Assembly: GCA_049999805.1 (NCBI GenBank)
Contig: JBNGIO010005481.1
Coordinates: 1 to 52,543 of the forward strand
Origin: Folioceros fuciformis
Taxonomy: Eukaryota > Anthocerotophyta > Anthocerotopsida > Anthocerotales
Direction of reading: 5' to 3'
DNA: 52,543 bases
Below, one piece after another: positions 1 to 10,820 of this stretch (position 1 is its first letter; the number at the start of each line of letters is the position of its first letter). The notes under the pieces were generated by a model. That model was not told the origin of the DNA, searched no databases, and saw only the letters and a list, made by a program, of their open reading frames with translations. A program made the translations under genes and the position numbers.

Positions 1-1149
1 CGTTTGTGCAGTCCGGAGGCTCTTTTCAAACCGGGAGATTGGGTCTGTGTGGGCCGGGACTCTCTGCGAAGGTGCAAAAATATTGGTGTCGTGAAGAGTG
101 TTGTTAACCCGGAGAAACTGCTCATACAGTTCTGCGACAAGCCGGATCAGCCTGTTGAGTGCAGTGTGAGCGGAAAGCTCTCATTCTGGAAGAATCCCCT
201 CCATGTAGGGGATCTTGTTAGAGTGAAGCCAGACATACCGATCCCACGGTTTGGTTGGCAAGGAGAGACCCCTGCCAGTGAAGGTCTTATTGTGGAGATC
301 GGCGACAAAGATGCCACCACTCTCGTCAATTTTCCAGGCAGTCAAGCCTGGCGAGCAGATCCGGCCGAAGTAGAGCGCGTCTCTCTTGGATTGGCCGGTG
401 GTGACTGGGTATGCCTGCGTGGTGGATGGTACACTGCTGCGCAGGTAATGGAAACATCTGAAGTAGGCAATATTGCTTTGGATCAGCAGGACAGCAGCAC
501 TATTCCGCTCGGGCAGAACAGTCCATCTCGGGTGGGGGTTATCCACCAAGTGGATCATGATGGCAGGCTGAAGGTTGCTTTCTTCGGCCGCGAGACATTG
601 TGGACTGGAAGTGCCATTCACTTTAAGAAAGTGCCAGGGTTTACTATTGGGCAAGCAGTCAGGCTAAAGAACAGCGTACGTTCGCCTCGATTTGACTGGC
701 CAGTGAAACAAGGGGAGTGGGATACCGGCAGAGTGTGCAATGTTCTGCCAAATGGCGGTTTGATTGTTCGATTTCCCGGTCGAATGTGGGACAGGAAAGG
801 TTGGTGGGCTGACCCCGAGGAGGTGGAGGTTGTGCGGTTGAGTGACATCAGTGGTTTGGCAAATAAGTATGAATTTATAGAATCTATGCACTGGGCTGTG
901 CGTCCTGTTGTGGGTGTTTTGGGTTTTCTGGTTGCTGCTAGAGTTGGGCTGGTTGTTTTCAAATTTGTTCTTCCTCGTGGGGAGGATAACAAAGACAAGG
1001 GGGCAATTGGCACGGACAATGAGTTCAAGGTGGAGCAGGTGGACGTACAGAAACCGCAAAGGTCTTCTAAGAAGGGATCGCGGCACCCATCTTGGCTGCC
1101 GTTACCCCCTCCTGTATCAAATCTGCTCTTTGGTGCACCGGACTCTTGA
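1..1149 (+). CDS. KOC1: KOC1-like chloroplast outer-envelope kinase, C-terminal part
   Basis: The window opens inside the last exon, in frame from base 1, and the stop is at 1147-1149; the kinase domain would lie upstream. The visible 382 codons hold tandem HERC2/KEG-type beta repeats with the recurring signatures GDWV, VGD.VR, P.F.W and ADP.EVE. One hydrophobic segment follows at about residues 298-325 (after HWAVRPVVGVLG), then a short basic tail. This order, including FDWP, V.PNGGL.VRFPGR and the HWAVRP entry to the membrane segment, matches plant KOC1 as I remember it, a kinase of the chloroplast outer envelope linked to protein import. KEG-family E3 ligases share the repeats but not the C-terminal membrane anchor. 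No start codon is in the window. Confidence 0.78.
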   Translation, partial: RLCSPEALFKPGDWVCVGRDSLRRCKNIGVVKSVVNPEKLLIQFCDKPDQPVECSVSGKLSFWKNPLHVGDLVRVKPDIPIPRFGWQGETPASEGLIVEIGDKDATTLVNFPGSQAWRADPAEVERVSLGLAGGDWVCLRGGWYTAAQVMETSEVGNIALDQQDSSTIPLGQNSPSRVGVIHQVDHDGRLKVAFFGRETLWTGSAIHFKKVPGFTIGQAVRLKNSVRSPRFDWPVKQGEWDTGRVCNVLPNGGLIVRFPGRMWDRKGWWADPEEVEVVRLSDISGLANKYEFIESMHWAVRPVVGVLGFLVAARVGLVVFKFVLPRGEDNKDKGAIGTDNEFKVEQVDVQKPQRSSKKGSRHPSWLPLPPPVSNLLFGAPDS

Positions 1150-2386
1150 TCATAGATCTCTTGTGGAGCTGCGCTTGACCAGAACTGGACGGGAAGAGGT
1201 TCCATGGAATTGGTCTGTGCAGAGTTTCTTGTGCATTTTGTACAGTTGTTACATGTGTACAGATGAGATCACTGTGGATCTGGTCGGACAATCGATTCCG
1301 TGGGTATCCTTTGAGTCTCCAGGCGGATGCAGGGACTGAACAAAATTGTGTATGTGTACAGGGAGGTCGCTGTCGAGTACTACTAGTGCGTCCTGGCAGT
1401 GGCCGCAAGGTTTGTACAGGGTTTAACAGCTGTAGATAAAATTCGTTGAAATCACATTGCTAGGAACGGAGGGTCGTTTCTCGTTAGTTTCCTAGCTTAG
1501 TGGTCGGGATATATGTGCTTTCTTAAGTATCTTCTTCTGGAAGACATTCGGTCGGTGGAATCCCAAGAACTAACGATGTTCTGCTTGGCTAGAACCGATC
1601 GTATCGGTGGTTTTCTGTAGTCGCTGTCTTGTCCTTTCACTGAAGAAAATGTACGAAGAATGTCTTTACGGTATGTCACACCTTTCTAATGGCAGGTAAT
1701 TTACTCATCAAAATGTACTACCAAGCCAATTAACTATGGGTAGAGCTTGGGTAAATGATATTAGTTGTGAATGATTTTATGTTCGGAGGAGGTGGCTATT
1801 GTTTATGATTCTACTGATGTGAATTCCTCAGCCAACACACTTAGAGAGTATTGTTTGTCTTGTTTTCTCTTTGTATAGTGTAATACACTCAATCTCAGAA
1901 ATAGTGAACTAATAAATATAACTTTATTTTCCATGCCATCTCATTCTTCAATGGACCAGCATTCACATGAACAAGTTTTGAAAACAAGTCCAAGGTTTAT
2001 GAGTCTTGGGACTTATGCGAACTTGTCTCTTTAGCTGTTTGTTGATTCCTTGTAGCCTAACTTGATTGTGATTTGGCTCGACTATTCTGAATATGATCTA
2101 AATTGGGATATTAATAAATTTAAATGAATATTTTTATTCAAAAAATATATATAAAAATAACAACTAGGGTACTCTGCAGCTAGACTAATGCCAGATGATC
2201 TCCAACTGGCAGTTACTCCTAAGAAAAGCATAAATAACATTGATGTACACCTTGTGCTTCAGCTCATGTGAAATACAACAGAAGACACCGTGTAAGTGCC
2301 TACCTACATAAGGTACAGTAAACCCGTCAGTCGTGCCTCTGCCCTGACAGGCAACAGCCTACTGGATGAAGAGCAGAAGGGTGTCC
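1150..2386. other. 3' UTR of the KOC1-like gene and intergenic DNA
   Basis: No supported gene. An AATAAA hexamer at 1911-1916 is a plausible poly(A) signal for the upstream gene. An AT-rich stretch follows at about 2090-2165. The small ORFs here have no recognisable product. Confidence 0.5.
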
Positions 2387-2394
2387 TATATAAA
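2387..2394 (+). promoter_or_regulatory. TATA box of SNRNP25
   Basis: TATATAAA lies 39 bp upstream of the SNRNP25 start codon and is followed by ACCCT. It is the clearest core promoter in the left part of the window and implies a very short 5' UTR. Confidence 0.55.
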
Positions 2395-2432
2395 CCCTGC
2401 GTATTTCCTCCCTATCGAGCTGCGTCATCGCA

Positions 2433-3211
2433 ATGGCGATGGCGGAAGTGGGCGAGCAGGAGAAGAAAGAGGAAACACAGCCACCAGACGGTGGCTGGCA
2501 GCCGAGGAAGTCGCCGTTCGAGCCGGTGCTGGCGGCTTTGCTGGACGATCCTCTTCTGCAGGACGTGCCCAAGCATCCGACGCTGGCAGATGTGGAGACC
2601 CTCATCGGAGTGGAGCTGGGAAGTGGAATGAGGCTCACCGTTCTCAAGATGGATGGCACCTCATTTGGTCAGTGCCAATTTGCGCCTGCTTTGCGCGTCC
2701 TCAAACATCGAGTAACGCTTCTTGATCGGTGGGCCCGGTTGCATCAGATGTGGCCGTCCTCAACAACGCAACCGTGCGGGACTTGAAAATTGCGGTGCAG
2801 AAGAAGGTGACCGAGCTTGAGCAAGCGCGGATGGGGCACCGCCACATTTCCTGGTAAATTCATTCGCAAGCTGCGTCTTTCTGTGTCTCTTCTCACGAAT
2901 GTTGATGTGCGCCTGGTGCGCATCCAGGAAGCATGTGTGGAGCAACTTCTGCCTCGCTTTCGATCACCAAAAGCTTCTGGACGAGACTTCTCCTTTGAAG
3001 GAGTACGGTATCAAAACAAACGACCGAGTGAGTTTTGTATTCATCTTTTCTCATCTATCTCTGCACGGCATGGTATCAGGGGGGGTGATGCAAACACTGT
3101 CTGCCATCTCGTCTTCCGCAGCTGCAATTTTCTCATCATCTCGTACCGAGAGAGGCAGGTCAGCACTCCCGCGCCAAGAAACGCAGATTCTTCCACGGGA
3201 TTCGCAAATAG
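2433..3211 (+). CDS. SNRNP25: U11/U12 snRNP 25-kDa protein
   Basis: Four exons: 2433-2667, 2748-2853, 2928-3027 and 3122-3211, giving 176 aa. The ubiquitin-like fold begins with the conserved KMDGTSFDVAVLNNATV and VRDLK, followed by the hallmark MGHRHISWKHVW, then KLLDE and YGIK. The protein ends in the family signature RRFFHGIRK just before the stop. The first exon adds an acidic, Pro-rich leader of about 65 residues. SNRNP25 is a subunit of the U11/U12 di-snRNP of the minor spliceosome and acts in the nucleus in recognition of U12-type introns. All splice phases agree. The gene converges with the aminotransferase gene, 476 bp away stop to stop. Confidence 0.93.
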
Positions 3212-3687
3212 CTTTGCCACATCCAAACTGGAATCATGGCTGACACAACTTCAAGTTCTGAGGAAGAGTGTGGTCCAAGCGCACACTTATCACGGCCTGC
3301 TTGTTCTCGGAGCAAGTAGGTCTGCAGCCATCGGCAACCGGCAATTCATGGAAAATGGCAACCAGAGCATTTGTACAACACGTGAGGTCGTTTGTTTTAA
3401 ACCCTGCCAACGACGGGCCAACAGCCACGAGAACCATTCATGGTAAGACTGCAGCTTTGGTGGGATTTGATCGATTTCAACAATTTCTTCTAGAAGGTGA
3501 ACTATACTCGGATTTGTTTCGAGATCAGATAATAGGCACATTTCTTCCCACATCCTGTTGATATGGGGAACATTTGAAAAAATCGATATCCACATCTTAG
3601 AATACGCTTCGTTTTATCATTCCCAAAGATCGAAAAACTCCCCCGCAACCTGCTACTTCCTCAGGGCGAGGAAACTCCCAGATGGAA
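3212..3687. other. convergent 3' intergenic region
   Basis: Lies between the stops of SNRNP25 (+) and the aminotransferase (-). It should hold both 3' UTRs. I see no gene or repeat in it. Confidence 0.5.
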
Positions 3688-6083
<2,396 letters not shown>

Positions 6084-6838
6084 GGCCCGGCCTGCCAGGC
6101 CATGACAAAAAGGAGATCGTCAATCAGGGAGTACGTCACTCCCGCCCGCACTGTGGCACTAGAGATAGAGAGAAGCAGCATGAAACCCGCCTGCCCACAC
6201 CAAGCTTCCCTCGCCCCCTGACGAGCTGTGTAAACATACCATGACAAATTTCTTTCCTCACCCAGTCCCTACCCACAAAGCGAAACAGTGCAAGTAGATT
6301 CCCGACCCACGACCCAGCGAGACCAGGACTCACAAGCTTCCCAGTTGAGCATCCCAAGAGAATGGAAGCATCGGGTGGCCTCTCGGGACAGCGCGTCAGT
6401 CTTTCAATCACATTGAAATTCGCAAAAGCGGACTACAGGTGCGCCTGTTTCTACTTGATTGCAAGCAAGACTCACGGGACAACCAAAAACAGGTAGAATT
6501 GTACCTGCGTTGATCGCACGACGAGGATGCCTTTTTCAACGCACGACGAGGATTCCTCAAAAAGTCACAACAAGCTGGAGTGGAGCTCCTTCGTGCAGAA
6601 TTCACAGATCTGCTTAGACTACGCTATGAGATAGTAGAAAGCTGGTGGCGGTGGTGACGTGGCTCAGCCCGCCGTGGCGCTGATTCAGATAATCGGGGCC
6701 AGGATTGCGGCACACGTAACTTGATTTCAAATGTACCGCACGAGAGAGATGCTTTACAAATATCCGAGATCTCGGTTTCTGTTCATTATCTACAACAGCT
6801 GAAGAAGCGAATGGGCTCTACGACCCTCTGTACAGTGG
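6084..6838. other. upstream region of the aminotransferase gene
   Basis: This covers the aminotransferase promoter and the 3' flank of the SWAP70-like gene. A 13-bp direct repeat, GCACGACGAGGAT, occurs twice at about 6515-6555. The short ORFs are unconvincing. Confidence 0.4.
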
Positions 6839-6938
6839 NNNNNNNNNNNNNNNNNNNNNNNNNNNNNNNNNNNNNNNNNNNNNNNNNNNNNNNNNNNNNN
6901 NNNNNNNNNNNNNNNNNNNNNNNNNNNNNNNNNNNNNN
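6839..6938. other. 100-N gap with duplicated flanks
   Basis: The 27 bases at 6812-6838 are repeated exactly at 6939-6965, directly across the gap. This looks like two overlapping contigs joined with a fixed-length spacer, so no sequence need be missing. Confidence 0.85.
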
Positions 6939-6988
6939 TGGGCTCTACGACCCTCTGTACAGTGGATAGAAGGTCCCATCTTGTTTCC

Positions 6989-9280
6989 TTATTTACCCCA
7001 AAAGGGTCTAAGGAGGACGTCCTCCTTGGAGTCCAACTTCTTCTTAAGATCCGCTGCTTCAGTCTGCACACGACAGAAGTAGGGTCGGTGATTTCAGCTG
7101 CTGGTCAATGCAACCTCCTGGATGTGAACATTGTTTGCTGGCAGTGTTGTACCTCAAGTTTTAAGCAGCGAGCCTCGACTGAATACAGCCTGGCAAACTC
7201 CGTTTCAGCTCGTGTTGCTCGGTTACCGTGTTGGACAAGATCAGTTCCCATCTGTCAAAAAGCATTGTGGTAAGAGGACTTAGAGTGTGGCCGAAATAAC
7301 AAACAGGGTGCAGACAAGAAGTAGGCTCACCTCCTCTACTCTAGATTGTAATTTTGTACTCTTTTCAATTTCCTGGACATGAACACGTGACCAACAGCAT
7401 GTCAAAACGAGAATGATGTGCGTCAAGGACATTGAAGAAAGGTAGCAGAATCACCTCAAGTAACTGTTTTCGCAAGGCCTCTATATCCGAGCTTGCCTGG
7501 GCGGTACATACGAGCACGGTTAGAGAGAGAGACGAGGCACTGACGGACGGACGGACGAACGACCTCAAGTCAATATTGCTCCGAAGGGAAGGAAGATACC
7601 GTACCTTCTCCAATTTTTGTGCGAGTTCCGCTTCCTCCTCAGCGTGTCTTCGAGACTGAATTTCAAAGCTGTTCTGCAAAGCCTGAATCTCTTCCTGCCC
7701 CTGGTCACATTCAGAACTCGAACAACGTGTTGTTAGAACTTTTTTCACTGACCACAGACCTAGGAGCCCAGCACCTCGCTGTTCTGATCAATTTCAAACC
7801 TGACCTTGGACGCGATTTCTTCTGCCCTGAGGTTGGCCGATGCAAGTTGACGGGCATCAATTGCTGCAGCTTGCTGTACAACATCAAGTTGCTTCTCCTT
7901 CGCTTCTAGCAAGGCACGCATCTCCATTCTGGGCTTTGACAATGGCAGCACACAAGCAGTAGTAGGTCACCACACACACATAATAGAAAACAGCCCAGAC
8001 TTTCGAGAAAACTGTGTAGACTTAGAGGAAGCACGAAAGAATCCTGTTGTAGTGGCCACATGATTTCCAGAGACGTGACAAGAACCGAAACGCTTCCAGT
8101 TAAGAGACTCACAGTAAGGCAGCCATTTGTTCATACTGATTCAACCACTGTGGAACTGAGTTTCCGTTGGGATCGTGAGAGAGTGAACCAGTCCGCCACC
8201 AACGGCCAATTTGAGACCACCTTGAGCTGCTGTCATTAGTAGCATAGATATTCATGTCAGCTGGCGCCATGCCAGATGCAGGTCTTAAACGATGCACCTG
8301 GTGTGCGAGATCAACTCTGGTCAAGCTAGATGACGAACTGGGTGCAGTACTTCGTAACACTGACGAAGCAGAAAAATGGGCCGACGAGGGACTGCCAATA
8401 GGTGTGAACCTTTCCTCCCAGTCCTCTTCATGGACTGAGGGTGCTACCTCAGTGCTTCCAGTCCTGTTTGCCCCCATGTCATCAGGCCATGGAAAGAACC
8501 CACGTGATAAGTTGAAGGGAGCCTCAGCATTTCGGTCCTTGACAAGAGGCTCTTCCTCATATTTTTCTACACCAGGACTGACTTCTGCGAAACTTCTAGG
8601 TGACAAGCAAAAGTCCCCTCCCGAGCTTCTACCATCTACAGAGGCACAGACAGACCTGCCATCAATTGAGGGCGTGTGAGAAGCCCAAGCTAAAGCTGCA
8701 GCAGTTGCACGAGACGCTGCAGCATTGATTCTGTCCATCCAGCAACTTGCTGCATCCAGAGAGTCTGCAGCTAACCAGTACGTAAACGACGGGCCCTGGA
8801 CATCTGTTGTCCCGTGTTAAGATGATACAAATAAGAACACGGGAGCATGGACCTTGCACAAAAAGAAGACCTAAGGCAAGCATCCAAAACCAGTGCTCCC
8901 CCACATCCGATTTGCAGAATCAACAGCCAACAGGTTCACAAACTGGCAGCTCAAGGATACAGAAACAAAACCACTCCCGATGCTTTGACGGAGACCTGAA
9001 CAGGGGCACGGGATGAACCATCAGCAGATAGCAGGACGGCAGAAAACGAATAAACCCAGGCCAAGGAAACGAGTGAGAAAGCATACGGAAGCGGTCCGAC
9101 GCAGACATTGCGAAGACCTATAAGGAAGTGAGCTGTGGTACTATCAGCTGCCTTCCGGTACTCCAGATGCATACTGTAAGGCCGCAATCTGAACCATCGC
9201 TTTCTCCACTGCTTCAGTGTATCACTCCGCTTCATCAAGGGCCCCTCCATGCCCGTGTCTTGGTCCACGCTTTCCGCCAT
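6989..9280 (-). CDS. SWAP70: SWAP70-like PH-domain / coiled-coil protein
   Basis: Eight exons, 464 aa: 9280-9087, 8995-8944, 8795-8113, 7928-7775, 7700-7605, 7496-7455, 7251-7153 and 7063-6989. The N-terminal PH domain covers about residues 10-120. It shows MEGPLMKRSDTLKQW.KRWF, a core strand HREWFCFCILEL and the C-terminal helix TYWLAADSLDAASCWM. A long Ser-rich, probably disordered stretch follows (about 125-310). The remainder is a charged coiled coil (for example MRALLEAKEKQLDVVQQ and EEAELAQKLEK). The PH-then-coil order and the KRS.TL..W start match plant SWAP70-like PH proteins, which bind phosphoinositides and have been linked to small-GTPase signalling. The coil is shorter than in SWAP70, so orthology is uncertain. 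The ATG at 9280 is the first in frame. Confidence 0.72.
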
Positions 9281-10048
9281 CAAAGACCACTCCCGTACAG
9301 CTGAATTTTGCCTTCATTCCAACAGGTATCCCATTCAGCGCTGGAGGGTCAGATCCCCTAGGGCTACGCTCGACGCAAGCACAATTCACAACCCGATACA
9401 CCGCAGATCGCGAAGGCGAAACCTCCCCCCCATCTTGAATTCTATTCAAACATATATAGCCACAATTCCCGCAATTTTCGAGCCTCGGGAGCAAGATTTC
9501 AACTCTTTCCTTCCTCAAGCTGCCAGACCTTTCTGCAAGGATCAGACCAAGACACACACGTTCCCACCGCCTTGGACCACACAGCACGAGGCCTTCCGAT
9601 CCCTCGATTTCCTGTTCCAAGGATCAAATTTTGATGCAAGAGAAGCACACACACTCAACTCGCACAAGCTGTGGGACTTCTTGTGATGACGTTACAAGAG
9701 CTTGAAACAGGACTTCCCAGACCTCACGAACTATTGAGAAAGGAAACCTTTGTTGGAAGTGAAGCAAACATTGTTTGGGAAGAGGACGCTATCAGTTATC
9801 GTTTCAGCTTTCTTATCCCTGCAACTAAGTTGACGTTTCAACCTGCAGCTGCGGGGCCCCTCTCGATGAGTCCTGCGCAACACACTTGGCTCCACTCTCG
9901 ATGACTCTCCGGAACACACTTGGCTCGATGCCCTTTCGCTCGATCTGCCGTGGGGAGGTAACGTATTGCTGCGCGATATTCTACATTGCTAGGGAAGGTG
10001 TTCCTCTGTCGTGAGCACCCTACACCTCATCTTACTACGGTCTTTTTA
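9281..10048. other. intergenic DNA
   Basis: Promoter side of the SWAP70-like gene. A short direct repeat, AACACACTTGGCTC, lies at about 9880-9925. No gene is supported. Confidence 0.4.
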
Positions 10049-10138
10049 CCGGTCTATGTGTTGTTCTTTGACACATGTTATGGTTAACTGAAGCCGGTCT
10101 ATGTGTTGTTCTTTGACACATGTTATGGTTAACTGAAG
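10049..10138. repeat. 45-bp tandem duplication
   Basis: Two perfect head-to-tail copies, 10049-10093 and 10094-10138, each starting CCGGTCTATGTGTTGTTC and ending TTAACTGAAG. Confidence 0.95.
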
Positions 10139-10280
10139 ACCCCGTTTGTGAACCTTCATCTGGAGGTGTGAAAATGATATGAATTTTAAACCAAGTACAA
10201 CATCTGAAGAACCCCGTTTGAGTAAACTCGGAGGGCCTTTCCTGGCCCCGAAAGGAACAATTCCAGCCAATGCCCATTCT

Positions 10281-10350
10281 AACCTAACCTAACATAACCT
10301 AACCTAACCTAACCTAACCTAACCTAACCTAACCTAACCTAACCTGACCT
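10281..10350. repeat. (CCTAA)n pentamer array
   Basis: About fourteen AACCT units run for 70 bp with two variant units (AACAT and AACCTGACCT). The repeat unit equals the arthropod-type TTAGG telomere pentamer, not the usual plant TTTAGGG. It is interstitial, between two ordinary genes. Confidence 0.95.
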
Positions 10351-10820
10351 ATGCTTTATAACGGCTACCACAGAAAAACGAGGCCGGAGGATGTGCTAAA
10401 GCTTTAAACAGATTGCATGTTTTGTGGAGGAGACGCGAGTCTACGCATCAAGCTGTGTGGATGTGACCAGGTACAGTGGCTCCAACTTGGAAGTCTCATC
10501 AACGTCTGAAAACAAAATTGGAGATGGACTGCTGTCTTGGCTGCATGGATCTGCTGCTAGGTCTGCTAGGCCCGGGAATGGCGGCAGAAGCTCTGGGGGT
10601 TCGCCTTATTTCCACTTCGTCCAGGTTGATAGACCTCATGGCTCGGCCACCGAGTAGGTTTGACCTGGAGGAGTTGCCCGGATACTCAGCGTTGCCGGGG
10701 AGGAGTCTTTGCCATTGCTCTCTGTTGCGCCAACGCTCCCCATGAGATGAATCGCAAGATGACGTCGGACTGGGAGTATGAGGAATGAAGGAAGAAGAAC
10801 AGAGAGAACGTGGATGAGCC
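10351..10820. other. 3' flank of the FHA-BRCT-RING-PHD gene
   Basis: No supported gene. Small ORFs on both strands show no family motif. The stretch should include the 3' UTR of the leftward gene ending at 10821. Confidence 0.4.

Noticed and set aside
8254-8679. plus-strand frame over the third SWAP70-like exon
   Set aside because: Shadow of the real minus-strand coding exon; splice phases support the minus reading.
10281-10350. (CCTAA)n as a true telomere or chromosome end
   Set aside because: Ordinary genes continue on both sides, and the unit is not the plant telomere repeat.
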